Assembly: GCF_002149925.1 (NCBI RefSeq)
Contig: NZ_MSLT01000012.1
Location: forward strand, 682,001-746,000
DNA from: Thioflexithrix psekupsensis
GTDB taxonomy: Bacteria > Pseudomonadota > Gammaproteobacteria > Beggiatoales > Beggiatoaceae
Direction: 5' to 3'
Length of the DNA stretch: 64,000 bases
A program made the translations under genes and the position numbers. Position 1 is the stretch's first letter; the number at the start of each line of letters is the position of its first letter. This document shows, one piece after another, positions 8,271-17,960 of the stretch. The notes beneath the pieces were generated by a model. The model had not been told where the DNA came from. It saw only the letters and a program-made list of their open reading frames with translations, and ran no database searches.

Positions 8271-11200
8271 TTAATTTAAACGCTCTAAACGCTGTTGAAT
8301 CGTGGCAAGATCACGTTCTGTTTGCGCGTGATTGGGCTGGCGTTCTGCCAGCATTTGCGCAATACCCAGTGCGGATTGATAAGCCGCTCTCGCTTCTGCG
8401 GTTCTGTCCAACAGACGCAGTAAATCACCCATTTTAAACCAACTAAATAATTTTTCCCGTTGCAACGCGATGTTTTCATTGGGTAATTCTTCGCGTAAGC
8501 TCAATGCAGCGCGATAATGGGTCAACGCGGCTTCGTAATCGTATAAATCTTGTTGGGCTTTGGCGACTTTGTCGTGACTGATCGCCAAATCGCGTTGTTG
8601 TTGTACCATTTCGGCACTGAGCAACGGATCAGTATTCTCCATGCGCCGACGTTCGGCTAATTGTTGCGCTAATGTTAATGAGTGTTGATAAGCGATTAAT
8701 GCCGCTTCTTTATTTTTTAATAAAGACTCGACATCGCCCACATGTTCATAGCTAATAGACAGATCGCGTTGTAAGGTTAAATTTTCCTGATCGTGTTGGG
8801 CTAATTGTTCGGTTAATGCAAGGGATTGACGGTATGCGGTTAATGCGTCTTCAGGTTGTTCTAAAGCCAGATAAGTTTTAGCTAAATAATCATGCGTTAA
8901 TGCCCAATCGCGTAAATTGACGCTGTCTATGCGGGTGGCGAGTAATTGGCGCGTATTAAGTGCATTTTGATGTTGAGTTAATGCGGAGGCAAAGGCTTCA
9001 TTTTTAAAATGAATTTGTCCCATGAGATCGTATAATTCGGCTAAAGACTGTAAAGCTGCTAAATGATCGGGTTGATAAATTTGTTTTTGCCATAAGGCTA
9101 AGGCTTTCTCAGCCTGTTCTAACGCTGAGGGATAATTGGCTTGTTTTTGATAGACTTCTGCTAAATGACGGTGCGTATCTGCCAATGCCCATTGTGCCTC
9201 GCTGGAGGGAAAATCTTGGTTTATTTTTTCCCGTAAAGCTAAGGCTTTTTGATAGGAAATAACCGCAAGGTCTAATTGTCCCAAAGAATGCTGTACTTGG
9301 GCAATTTGGCGATAACTTTCTGCTTGATCTTGCAGCGATTGTTCACTGCTGTATTGGGCTAATTGTTGAAATAATTGTTGTGCTTTTTGATAATGTGATA
9401 AGGCGGATTGATTTTGATTTAAGCGGTCTAATAATTGGGCAATGGTTTGGTGTAATGTGGCTTTAGTGCGTAGGGATGGATGTTCTTGATTGCCCCATAA
9501 TTCCATGTGATCTAAAGCGTTTTGATAAAAATGAATGGCACTGGAAAGATGCCCCAATTGACGCTGTAAATCTCCCTGTTGCTGCAAACTGCGAATCAAT
9601 AAGTGATTAAATTCAGGTGAATGTGGCGATTGTTGTAACGAAGTCTGCAATTGTAACTGCACGCCGCGATAATGTTGTAACGCCTGCTGCCATTCGCCTT
9701 GTTGTTGGTAAATATCGCCTACGTTCAAGCCCGTTTCAGCCAATAAGCGCACGGTCGGCAGCGTTGACTCCAGACGATGTAATAAAGAATACGCTTGTTG
9801 ATACGCTTGCAAAGCCGCTGAAGATTGCCCTAAACGCTGTTGTAAACCGCCAACTTCTTGATAACTCAGGGCTAAAGCCCGTTGGCTTTCTCGCGTGACT
9901 TCCTGTTGTTGCTTGAAATAAGTCCAGCCATATCCGCCAAGTACGACACTGGTCACCGCCACTCCTCCAATCAAACTGAGGGTAATCACTGCGCGATTGC
10001 CACCTTGGGCTTGCGGAATCGGACGGGGCGGAAGATGCCAGCGACTGAATAAATGGTGCATGACCGCCAATAATTTACGACTGGCTTCAGTCATTAATTG
10101 CTGATGGTGTTGTTTCTGAATAAGACGCGCTTGGCGAGATTCGGCGCGAGTCGCGGCGGTGGACGATGTTCCCGTGATTTGCAGGGCATTTAGCGTTAAG
10201 AATTGTTGCGCTCGCGGCCAGTTTTCAATTAACACCAAATGGCTTAATTGTAAATAATGCCGTTGATCTAATATCAAATAACCCTGTTGCAATAAACGAT
10301 CAATTAATTGTTGATGCCATTCACTGCGAATTAAACGCCGTTCACTGACATAACGCAAACGATAACTGCCTATGGGCGAAGGTTGTGATAAAGCGCGCCA
10401 TAATTCAGCGATAATCACTTGTGATTCTGGGGATAATTGTTGATAAAAAAGTTCTAATTGTTGTGCAATTAATTGTTCACTAATCGGCGTTTGCTGCCAC
10501 GCGGCTGCGCTGAAGTATTGCCCTTCACGGTGTTGATATAATTGTTGCAGCCCTAAACCTAATGCACTGAGTACGGGTAAAGTGGCTAATGTCGCTTGAA
10601 CCATTTGTGCCTTTAACTGACTTTCATTGTCCTTAATGGTTAAGCCCGTTAATTCTAAAGTGTGTTGGAGAATTTCTTGTATCTCTTCATTGCTTGGCGC
10701 GGGTAACGCATAATGTCCCGCCGTCGCAAATAATTCTAACCATACCGTTTGCCCTTCTAAAAAATGACGACTGGCTCTGCTATCCAATGCGGCAATAATC
10801 CACACGTGATCGCTGGTTAATAAGGCTTTTAAGGTATAAATAAATTGATGGCGTAAAGTGGGCGTTAATTCTTCCAGTAAAAAATCTTCTAACGGATCGA
10901 TAAATAAAATAATTTTCGTGGGCGAATTCGTTTTTTCCGTCGCACAAGACGCGCTTAAATCACTGAGTAAATGGCAGGTGGTGCGAAGTAATAAACGCAC
11001 AGTATCCGGATGTTCGCGTAATAATTGCATTAATTCATCGGCATTAAGTGACTGGGTTTTACTTAATTCAGGTAAGGCTTGTAATAAGGCCTCAGACAAT
11101 TGACCGAATACATCAGCACTGCGGGCGTGTAACGACGCATGTCGCCATTGGGTGTCTTCTTGGGCGAACAACCGCGGCAAAATCCCCGCTTGCAACAAAG

Positions 11201-11381
11201 AAGTTTTACCGCTGCCGCTTTGACCACTGATGACCAAACAAGGGTAATGCTTGTCGGCCAAGGCTTGTAATTGGGTGATCACCTCATTGATGACCGCATT
11301 ACGCCCCGCGAATAAAGGCGCGTGCGTCAACGCATAAGGGCATAATCCCGGCAGTGGTGAGGCTTCATGTAAACGTTCCAT
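8271..11381 (-). CDS. Large STAND-type ATPase with membrane segment and TPR repeats
   Basis: A 1036-residue protein that I recognise by domains only. The P-loop GQSGSGKTS is at residues 53-61 and a Walker B-like ILFID at about 158-162, followed by winged-helix-like sequence. This resembles the novel STAND NTPase (nSTAND1) modules. A hydrophobic segment at about 464-488 probably crosses the inner membrane. The remaining 540 residues are TPR-type helix pairs (A-x-x-x-Y-x-x-A-L patterns, at least nine). STAND proteins act as ligand-triggered switches, with the repeats sensing or docking. No effector domain (nuclease, protease, TIR) is visible. It lies between class II aldolase and maf genes in the same direction. 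A signalling or defence role is inference. Confidence 0.8.
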   Translation of the reverse strand: MERLHEASPLPGLCPYALTHAPLFAGRNAVINEVITQLQALADKHYPCLVISGQSGSGKTSLLQAGILPRLFAQEDTQWRHASLHARSADVFGQLSEALLQALPELSKTQSLNADELMQLLREHPDTVRLLLRTTCHLLSDLSASCATEKTNSPTKIILFIDPLEDFLLEELTPTLRHQFIYTLKALLTSDHVWIIAALDSRASRHFLEGQTVWLELFATAGHYALPAPSNEEIQEILQHTLELTGLTIKDNESQLKAQMVQATLATLPVLSALGLGLQQLYQHREGQYFSAAAWQQTPISEQLIAQQLELFYQQLSPESQVIIAELWRALSQPSPIGSYRLRYVSERRLIRSEWHQQLIDRLLQQGYLILDQRHYLQLSHLVLIENWPRAQQFLTLNALQITGTSSTAATRAESRQARLIQKQHHQQLMTEASRKLLAVMHHLFSRWHLPPRPIPQAQGGNRAVITLSLIGGVAVTSVVLGGYGWTYFKQQQEVTRESQRALALSYQEVGGLQQRLGQSSAALQAYQQAYSLLHRLESTLPTVRLLAETGLNVGDIYQQQGEWQQALQHYRGVQLQLQTSLQQSPHSPEFNHLLIRSLQQQGDLQRQLGHLSSAIHFYQNALDHMELWGNQEHPSLRTKATLHQTIAQLLDRLNQNQSALSHYQKAQQLFQQLAQYSSEQSLQDQAESYRQIAQVQHSLGQLDLAVISYQKALALREKINQDFPSSEAQWALADTHRHLAEVYQKQANYPSALEQAEKALALWQKQIYQPDHLAALQSLAELYDLMGQIHFKNEAFASALTQHQNALNTRQLLATRIDSVNLRDWALTHDYLAKTYLALEQPEDALTAYRQSLALTEQLAQHDQENLTLQRDLSISYEHVGDVESLLKNKEAALIAYQHSLTLAQQLAERRRMENTDPLLSAEMVQQQRDLAISHDKVAKAQQDLYDYEAALTHYRAALSLREELPNENIALQREKLFSWFKMGDLLRLLDRTAEARAAYQSALGIAQMLAERQPNHAQTERDLATIQQRLERLN

Positions 11382-11427
11382 TTAGAACCTATCCAAAACG
11401 ATTAACGGTAAATGGGAATTGCAAAAT

Positions 11428-12000
11428 TTATCGGACTTGTCGGGCGATAAATGCCGTTTTAGCGGATAACTCCAGTGAACAGACCCACTTATAAGCCAAA
11501 TTTAATGTATCACCTTGCGCATATACCCCATGTCCCCGCACCACGGCCACCGGATGCCCTATTAATGCCGTAGAGACTTGTTCTGGCGCATCCGCCACGT
11601 AGCGGGCGTAAGGAATCGATAACACCGGCACGACGGGAAAATAATAATGTCCTTCAAAATCAATAGGCACAAAATCTTTACCGTCCATCGTCAAGGCCAC
11701 GGTGTAAGGGTTATGGCTATGCAATACAGCTTGGGCTTGGGGATTTTTTTCATACACCGCCAAGTGTAACGGCGCATCCAGAGAAGCACCGGCAGGCGGT
11801 TTTTCTCCCAAATGGCATTGAATCAAATCTGACACGGTCAAGGTATCCGCACACGCACCGGTGGGCGTAACCCAAACCGTTTGTCCAGAGCGCACTGAGG
11901 CATTGCCGCTGTGAGAATCATTCAATTCGTATTGCCGTAACCAACGATAACACATCACCAGTTTGGCGCATAGATCGTAATCGGAATAAGTGTTAAGCAC
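11428..12000 (-). CDS. Class II aldolase/adducin family protein
   Basis: About 190 residues with the zinc-aldolase fold. SGNASVR, VTPTGA, the paired metal-binding histidines in LHSHNPYT and the third histidine in RGHGVYA are all in place. Family members act on phosphorylated sugars such as fuculose-1-P, ribulose-5-P or methylthioribulose-1-P; the substrate cannot be told from sequence alone. The frame extends to an ATG at 12057 inside the upstream gene, but the GTG at 12000, which overlaps the DJ-1 stop by 8 bp (GGTGCTTAA), starts the protein where the family usually starts and fits translational coupling. Confidence 0.85.
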   Translation of the reverse strand: MLNTYSDYDLCAKLVMCYRWLRQYELNDSHSGNASVRSGQTVWVTPTGACADTLTVSDLIQCHLGEKPPAGASLDAPLHLAVYEKNPQAQAVLHSHNPYTVALTMDGKDFVPIDFEGHYYFPVVPVLSIPYARYVADAPEQVSTALIGHPVAVVRGHGVYAQGDTLNLAYKWVCSLELSAKTAFIARQVR

Positions 12001-12547
12001 CGCGCACCAACCCCACTTCGACTTGTTGCCGTACAAGGTTGCCTTTGAGCAGTTCAACCAACGTCAATGCGAAATCTATCGCTGTACCAGGACCGCGAGA
12101 GGTGACCAGCCGCTCATCCGACACCACGGCATCGGGTAATAATTTAACCTCGGGATAGTGTTGGCTGTCTAAAACGCCCGGATAACAAGTGGCATGACGA
12201 TGTTCTAACAATCCCGCATCAGCCAACACTTTTGGCGCAGCACAAATAGCCGCTAAATAACGGCCAGAACGGTAGGTTTTTTCTAAAATCTTATGAATGC
12301 GTGGGTCGCTGTTGAGTGCTTCCGTCCCGCCCAAGCCGCCGGGCAACACCACCATGTCAAACGAACGATCAACCACTTGTTCTAAGGTGGTATCAGGGAG
12401 CAAAGTAACTCCGCGACTGGCTTTGACGGGACGAGAGTCTAGCCCAGCAGTGACAACATCAATGCCCGCACGGCGCAGAATATCAATGATGGTCACTGCT
12501 TCCATCTCTTCACATCCTTGCGCTAAAGGAACTAATACTGTGATCAT
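11993..12547 (-). CDS. DJ-1/PfpI family protein (YajL-like)
   Basis: A 184-residue protein of the DJ-1/ThiJ/PfpI family. The nucleophile-elbow cysteine is in AAICAAPKVL (about Cys102) and the upstream glutamates in QGCEEMEA are the usual partners. The C-terminal TSRGPGTAIDFAL motif is typical of YajL/DJ-1. These proteins have been described as covalent chaperones, glyoxalases or deglycases that guard against carbonyl and oxidative damage; which applies is unsettled. The frame opens 12 codons earlier, but the ATG at 12547 has a GAGG site 6 bp upstream. The next gene starts inside its stop region. Confidence 0.92.
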   Translation of the reverse strand: MITVLVPLAQGCEEMEAVTIIDILRRAGIDVVTAGLDSRPVKASRGVTLLPDTTLEQVVDRSFDMVVLPGGLGGTEALNSDPRIHKILEKTYRSGRYLAAICAAPKVLADAGLLEHRHATCYPGVLDSQHYPEVKLLPDAVVSDERLVTSRGPGTAIDFALTLVELLKGNLVRQQVEVGLVRGA

Positions 12548-12610
12548 GTTTACCTCTTTTCGTTTGTCGTTGTGGGCGAACACGCCGATTCGCCCAACAC
12601 CGCAATCACC

Positions 12611-14005
12611 TTACATTTTGCTGCGTCTGGACTCAATAATACTTAACCCTTTGAGCAAATTTAACGCTTCATGCACGGCGTAATCTGTTTCTAACAAAGG
12701 GGTTTTTTCCTGAGTGGTCTCTGTGGTTTTGTCTGTGCTTGTGGAGTCTGGGGAGTCGTCAGATTCTTTAGATTCCTCAGATGCTTTGGAATCGCTGGTT
12801 TTTTCAGAATCGCTGGGCTTACGACCGTCCAAATGACCGGCCAAATTGGCTTCCGTCACACTGAGATCAATATCTTGGGCTTTGGGTTTTAATTCCACCG
12901 ATCTTAATTCAATATCTGGCTCGATGCCCTCAGCTTGAATAGAACGACCCGAAGGGGTGTAATAACGGGCAGTGGTTAATTTTAAAGCCGCGTTATTGTT
13001 CATATTAATAATCGTTTGAACTGAACCTTTACCAAAGGTTTTATTTCCCATAATAATAGCGCGTTTATGATCTTGTAAAGCCCCGGCCACAATCTCCGAT
13101 GCTGAAGCTGATCCCGCATTCACCAACACCACAATAGGCGCGCCTTCTAAGGCATCTTTGGGTCTGGCCTTGAATTTTAAATAGGCATCGGGTACGCGCC
13201 CTTCGGTATAGACGATCAGGCCGTCATTAAGAAAAGTATCAGAAACCGCGACTGCCGCATTTAACACACCACCGGGATTATTGCGCAAATCTAAAATTAA
13301 CCCTTTCAACTCACCTTGGTTTTCCGCTTTCAATGTGGTTAAGGCTTTGCTTAAATCGTTGGCGGTTTGGGCTTGGAACTGGCTAATGCGAACGTAAGCA
13401 TAGCCCGTTTCTAACAATTCACTGCGTACACTTCTGACTTGAATAATGGCGCGTTCAATGGTGATTTGTAAGGGTTTATCTTCATTTTCGCGCACAATCG
13501 TGAGACGGATTGAGGTGCCGGGTTTACCGCGCATTACTTTGACGGCATCGCCTAAACTCATCCCTTTCACGGGTTGATCGTCTAAACGCACAATCATATC
13601 TCCGGCTTGTATCCCGGCGCGTTGTGCGGGGGTGTCGTCAATGGGCGCGATCACTTTGACAAAACCATTGTCCATGCCCACTTCAATGCCCAATCCCCCG
13701 AATTCTCCCGTCATGCCAATTTGCAATTCTTGATAGGCTTCTTCGTTGAGATAATTAGAATGGGGGTCTAAACCGGTCAACATGCCTTGAATGGCATATT
13801 CTAACAAGGTTTTGTCATCAACTTCTTCGACATAATCGTTTTTAATGCGTTGAAACACTTCCGTGAAAGCGCGTAAATCTTCAAAAGGAATTGCGGTATC
13901 AGACGGTGTGTCCCGATTGGCCAACACGCCGCTGCCCAACGCAATAAAGCCCCCCAGCAGCGCGCCTGTGAAAAAATTAGACAAAGACAAAACTCTCATA
14001 ATCAC
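12611..14005 (-). CDS. ctpA: Carboxy-terminal processing protease (S41, CtpA)
   Basis: A 464-residue periplasmic S41 peptidase. An N-terminal signal or anchor (residues 4-28) is followed by a helical region, a PDZ domain (about 100-180) and the protease core. The catalytic Ser is in GSASASE (about Ser301) and the Lys in FGKGSVQ (about Lys326), 25 apart as in Prc. LILDLRNNPGG is the usual core strand. A Ser/Asp/Lys/Glu-rich low-complexity stretch (about 395-440) precedes the C-terminus. CtpA-type proteases degrade murein hydrolases and other envelope proteins. Its position downstream of envC recalls the common envC-ctpA pairing, so a cell-wall role is likely. Confidence 0.95.
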   Translation of the reverse strand: MIMRVLSLSNFFTGALLGGFIALGSGVLANRDTPSDTAIPFEDLRAFTEVFQRIKNDYVEEVDDKTLLEYAIQGMLTGLDPHSNYLNEEAYQELQIGMTGEFGGLGIEVGMDNGFVKVIAPIDDTPAQRAGIQAGDMIVRLDDQPVKGMSLGDAVKVMRGKPGTSIRLTIVRENEDKPLQITIERAIIQVRSVRSELLETGYAYVRISQFQAQTANDLSKALTTLKAENQGELKGLILDLRNNPGGVLNAAVAVSDTFLNDGLIVYTEGRVPDAYLKFKARPKDALEGAPIVVLVNAGSASASEIVAGALQDHKRAIIMGNKTFGKGSVQTIINMNNNAALKLTTARYYTPSGRSIQAEGIEPDIELRSVELKPKAQDIDLSVTEANLAGHLDGRKPSDSEKTSDSKASEESKESDDSPDSTSTDKTTETTQEKTPLLETDYAVHEALNLLKGLSIIESRRSKM

Positions 14006-14130
14006 TGCGCGAGAACTCTGCCCATGCAGAGTAGGGATAGCACCGACTTGTTGAGTCGCCTGTCTCGCTTCCTCCGTTTTGTTTTGTGCTATCTTATGGA
14101 ATATATTAATAATATCTAAATTTTACGTTT

Positions 14131-15270
14131 TTAAGGTTGCAACCACGGTCGGGGATCGATGGGTTCGCCTTGTCTGCGTATCTCAAAATACAATGCGGAT
14201 TGAGGTTGGCCGCCGCTGTCGCCGACGCGCCCGATGACATCGCCCGCATTGACCCAATCACCGACTTTGACTTCAATACTTTGATTGTAACCGTATAGCG
14301 TCATATAGTCATGTTGATGATCCAAAATGATCAGTAAACCCAAGTTGCGAAACCACTCCGCAAACACCACCCGCCCTGCGGCCACTGCGCTAACTTTTTC
14401 TCCCAAATCAGCCGCAATTAATAATCCTTGCCATTTTAAACGACCCGCCCGCGCCTCACCAAATTGACGTGCGATTTTCCCTTCTACGGGCAAGGGCAGT
14501 TGACCACGAAGTTGGTGAAATGGGGGTGTATTAGGGCGAGGTAATTGCTTGATAACGCTGTCTAATCCACCTAACAGCGTACTTAAACGTTGTTTATCTT
14601 CTTGTAAACGCTTTAATTCAGCTTCTTGACTCGAGATTAATGCGAGTGTGTCGGTGAGAAGGCGTTGGCGTTCTAATTGGGTGGTATCTAACGCCATTTT
14701 ACGATGATTTAAGTTATTAATTAATTCGTTAAGACGATTTTTTTCTTGTGCGATGGCTTTCTCTAGGGTTTGAATTTGGGCTAAGGTGTCGTTAATGGCT
14801 TCGATTTGATCGGCGCGGGCGCGATTAAAATAATCATAATAAGTTAATAAGCGTCCGATATGGTCGGGGCTTTCTTGATTCAGCCATAATTTTAAATAAT
14901 CTTGACGACCAATTAAATAAGCGGCACGAATTTGTTGTGCTAATACATTGCGTTGTGCGGTTAATTGTTGTAATTGTTCGGCGCGTTGTTGTTCTAATTC
15001 ATCCAGATTGACTTGGCAAGCGTGGCGTTCGCGTTCCAATTGCTGCATACGTTCTACGATTTTGCCGATGGCTTCTTCTTGTTGTTGTAATTGTTGTTGT
15101 CGTTGTCCGTATTCGGTTTGGGTATCGTGCATTCGGCTTTGCAGTGTGCGAATACGAATTTCCAATTGTCGCAATTGTTCTGGGCTGGGAGCCAGCGGGT
15201 CGTCAGCCGCAATACTCGCCACAAAAACCATTTCCAATGACCACAATAAAAATAAACACCAGACAATCAC
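14131..15270 (-). CDS. envC: Murein hydrolase activator EnvC (degenerate LytM/M23 domain)
   Basis: About 379 residues: signal peptide, a long coiled coil (roughly residues 30-250, rich in Gln and Glu) and a C-terminal LytM/M23 domain (about 265-379). The M23 zinc ligands are absent: the H-x3-D and H-x-H positions read GLLIAADLG and SLYGYNQS-like text, as in EnvC, which activates amidases AmiA/AmiB at the septum rather than cutting peptidoglycan. LYFEIRRQGEPIDP matches EnvC closely. The frame runs upstream into the HD-GYP gene, but the GTG at 15270, 25 bp after that gene's stop, gives a clean signal peptide. An internal ATG (MVFVASIAADD) is less likely. Confidence 0.92.
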   Translation of the reverse strand: MIVWCLFLLWSLEMVFVASIAADDPLAPSPEQLRQLEIRIRTLQSRMHDTQTEYGQRQQQLQQQEEAIGKIVERMQQLERERHACQVNLDELEQQRAEQLQQLTAQRNVLAQQIRAAYLIGRQDYLKLWLNQESPDHIGRLLTYYDYFNRARADQIEAINDTLAQIQTLEKAIAQEKNRLNELINNLNHRKMALDTTQLERQRLLTDTLALISSQEAELKRLQEDKQRLSTLLGGLDSVIKQLPRPNTPPFHQLRGQLPLPVEGKIARQFGEARAGRLKWQGLLIAADLGEKVSAVAAGRVVFAEWFRNLGLLIILDHQHDYMTLYGYNQSIEVKVGDWVNAGDVIGRVGDSGGQPQSALYFEIRRQGEPIDPRPWLQP

Positions 15271-15295
15271 ATTACGCCCTTTTTCTCTGTTTCTA

Positions 15296-16948
15296 TTAAC
15301 GAGACAGCGAACAATAGCCCGGTATTTGTGTAACATCCACATGGTCAATTTGCTCAGGACGTAAAAACTTTTCTGCATATTTTAAATACACTTTCTCATG
15401 AATAAAAACATCAAATAAATCAGGGTCAATATGGTGGTCTAATTTCATTCGTCCTAAAATCGTTAAAGCTTCGGATAACGTCATGGCTTTTTTATAGGGG
15501 CGATCTGCGGCGGTTAGGGCTTCAAAAATATCTGCAATGCCCATGACGCGGGCTTGCACTGACATTTGTTCTCGTGTTAAGCCTTTAGGATAACCTTTAC
15601 CGTCCATGCGTTCATGGTGTCCGCCGGCATATTCTGGCACATTGCGCAAATAACGCGGGTAAGGCAGAGCTTCTAACATATTGATAGTCGCCACAATGTG
15701 GTAATTAATCACTTGGCGTTCTTCTGGGGTTAAAGTGCCGCGGGTAATGTTGAGATTGTACAATTCATTTTCGGATAAAAATGGCTCTTCAATTCCCTGT
15801 GGATTCACCCACCGTTGCGTCGCAATCTGTTCGACTCTGGCCTTGTCTTTATCGGCCATAAATTCACTGCCAATATTGCAACGACGGAGAAATTCTCGAT
15901 CTTCATCTAAACGCGCTAATTGTTCAGTTAAAATCTTTTGTTCGGCGGCTTCATCAAAAAATTCTCCCTGTTTTAATGCCGTGATTTGGCGTTGTTGTTG
16001 GGCGAGAATTAAATCCCGTTTTAACACTTCAAATCGGGTATCAATTAAATGAATGCGATCAAAAATGGTTTCTAATTTGGTCGCTTTATCCACCACATAT
16101 TCCGGCGTGGTAATTTTACCGCAATCGTGCAACCAGCCGGCCACTTTTAATTCATAACGATCTTCATCACTCATGGTAAATGCTTTGAGTGGCCCCGTTT
16201 CTACTGCGGCCGCGGCTTCGGCTAACATACTGGTTAATTCAGGCACGCGCCGACAATGCCCGCCGGTATAAGGGGATTTGTCGTCAATGGCGTTAGCGAT
16301 CAATTCGATAAAGGCTTCAAATAAAGTCCGTTGTTCTTCCAATAAGCGTTGATTCACCAAGGCCACCGCGGCTTGAGAAGCCAAGGATTCCACCAACTCT
16401 TGATCAAACGCACTAAAAACCGTGATTTCTCCCGTGCATGGATTACGTGCATTGAGCAACTGTAAAACACCAATCACCTCATCTTCGTTGTCTTTCATCG
16501 GCACGGTGAGAAAAGATTGGGAGCGGTAGCCGGTTTGTTGATCAAATTTGCGGGTGCCGGAAAACTCAAATTCAGTATTGCTGTAAGCGTCAGGAATATT
16601 AATGGTTTGCCCGCGCAACGCCGCGCATACGGCCACCATTTTTAAATTGGGTTCGCCTTGTTCCGTGTACATAGACAAGGGAGGAAATGGGATTGGTTCG
16701 CCGCTGGTGCCGCCTTTGCGAATGCCGAGACTGTCGGTAAACATAATTTCAAACTGTAACTGATTACCCTCTGCACGGGTGTATAAAGTACCACCGTCGG
16801 CAAATGTAATTCTTTTTGCTTCTTCTAAAATACGTTCCAATAAGCGCGTGCCGTCCTTTTCGGCCGACAAGGCCACACCGATCTGATTCAGTGCTTTTAA
16901 CCGTTCTAATGGTTCTATCACGTTTCTGTCGGTATAACGAGGTTTCAT
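15296..16948 (-). CDS. GAF/HD-GYP cyclic-di-GMP phosphodiesterase
   Basis: 550 residues. An N-terminal GAF domain (about 20-200) is followed by an HD-GYP output domain. The HD pair lies in GWLHDCGK (274-275), and HHERMDGKGYPKGL supplies the second metal-binding and GYP motifs (about 444-457). Between them is an unusually long, partly coiled-coil insert of roughly 110 residues (KLETIFDRIH..., LARLDEDREF...), known in one HD-GYP subgroup. The expected reaction is hydrolysis of c-di-GMP to pGpG/GMP under control of the GAF ligand. It is cytosolic and lies upstream of envC in the same direction. Confidence 0.92.
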   Translation of the reverse strand: MKPRYTDRNVIEPLERLKALNQIGVALSAEKDGTRLLERILEEAKRITFADGGTLYTRAEGNQLQFEIMFTDSLGIRKGGTSGEPIPFPPLSMYTEQGEPNLKMVAVCAALRGQTINIPDAYSNTEFEFSGTRKFDQQTGYRSQSFLTVPMKDNEDEVIGVLQLLNARNPCTGEITVFSAFDQELVESLASQAAVALVNQRLLEEQRTLFEAFIELIANAIDDKSPYTGGHCRRVPELTSMLAEAAAAVETGPLKAFTMSDEDRYELKVAGWLHDCGKITTPEYVVDKATKLETIFDRIHLIDTRFEVLKRDLILAQQQRQITALKQGEFFDEAAEQKILTEQLARLDEDREFLRRCNIGSEFMADKDKARVEQIATQRWVNPQGIEEPFLSENELYNLNITRGTLTPEERQVINYHIVATINMLEALPYPRYLRNVPEYAGGHHERMDGKGYPKGLTREQMSVQARVMGIADIFEALTAADRPYKKAMTLSEALTILGRMKLDHHIDPDLFDVFIHEKVYLKYAEKFLRPEQIDHVDVTQIPGYCSLSR

Positions 16949-16993
16949 AAGCGCAGTGACCTTAGAGAAGAATGGCTTTTTTTTTTACGTCAG

Positions 16994-17872
16994 CTAGAGC
17001 AAGTGAGATGGGGCATATTCAGCGGCTTGTAAGGTATTCTCTAATAAGCTGACAATAGTCATTGGCCCCACGCCGCCGGGAACTGGTGTAATCCAACTGG
17101 CTTTTTGTAAAGCGGAGGCAAATTGGACATCGCCGCATAATCCGCCATGTGTGGCGCGGTTCATGCCGACATCGATCACGATGGCATTGGGTTTGATCCA
17201 ATCGCCTTGGATTAATTCAGCCACGCCCACCGCAGCAACTAAGACATCGGCAGCGCGTACTTTTTCAGCCAAGTGTTGGGTGCGGCTGTGACAGATGGTT
17301 ACTGTACAACGCGCCGCCAACAATTCTAACGCCATCGGCCGCCCAACAATATTCGATTGTCCCACAATCACGGCATCCAATCCGTCCAATTCCACTTGGG
17401 TATGCGCCAATAAAGTCATAATGCCTTTGGGCGTGCAGGAACGCAAGAGTGGACGACGCTGCGCCAAGCGTCCTAAGTTGTAAGGATGAAATCCATCCAC
17501 ATCTTTTTCTGGGGCAATATGTTCGATCACCCGTTGCGTATCAATCGAGGCAGGCAAAGGCAACTGCACCAAAATCCCATGAACTCGCGGGTCTGCATTC
17601 AGTTGGTCTAATAAAGCCAATAATTCAGCGGTAGAGGTGTCCGCAGTCAGGTGATATGCAGTGGATTCAATGCCGACTTCTGCGCAAGCCGTACGTTTAT
17701 TGCGCACATAGATTTGAGAAGCGGAATCGTCGCCCACCAATACAACCGCTAAACCCGGTACGGATTGCCCGGCCGCGACGCGAGCGGCAACGTGTTCACG
17801 TAAAGTTTGGCGTTGTTGTGCGGCAATGGTTTTACCATCGAGGAGCTTTGCAGTCATGGTCATTTGAATCAT
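16994..17872 (-). CDS. folD: Bifunctional methylene-THF dehydrogenase/cyclohydrolase FolD
   Basis: A 292-residue FolD that interconverts 5,10-methylene-THF, methenyl-THF and 10-formyl-THF with NADP. Visible motifs: the Y-x3-K active site ([10 protein letters not shown]), GILVQLPLP, DKxxDGFHP-like EKDVDGFHP, the NAD(P) motif [12 protein letters not shown] and [10 protein letters not shown] near the C-terminus. Length and motif order are normal. Three in-frame ATGs (17872, 17863, 17857) crowd the start; MTAKLLDGK at 17857 looks most like the family N-terminus, but no ribosome site decides it. A perfect palindrome lies 28 bp upstream. Confidence 0.97.
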   Translation of the reverse strand: MIQMTMTAKLLDGKTIAAQQRQTLREHVAARVAAGQSVPGLAVVLVGDDSASQIYVRNKRTACAEVGIESTAYHLTADTSTAELLALLDQLNADPRVHGILVQLPLPASIDTQRVIEHIAPEKDVDGFHPYNLGRLAQRRPLLRSCTPKGIMTLLAHTQVELDGLDAVIVGQSNIVGRPMALELLAARCTVTICHSRTQHLAEKVRAADVLVAAVGVAELIQGDWIKPNAIVIDVGMNRATHGGLCGDVQFASALQKASWITPVPGGVGPMTIVSLLENTLQAAEYAPSHLL

Positions 17873-17899
17873 TCGTATTGTTTAGGGTATCGTAAAAAT

Positions 17900-17920
17900 T
17901 TTTGTCTGAATCAGACAAAA
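17900..17920. repeat. Perfect 21-nt palindrome TTTTGTCTGAATCAGACAAAA
   Basis: A 10-bp inverted repeat around one central base, in the 88-bp gap between the DUF2919-like gene stop and folD start. The same GTCTGA/TCAGAC core recurs in other intergenic gaps of this window and resembles the ends of the MITE-like repeats. Short A/T flanks could let it act as a weak terminator in either direction. Confidence 0.75.
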
Positions 17921-17960
17921 TTCACAAATTCGAGAGTCGAGAATAATGGCTCTTTTATGC

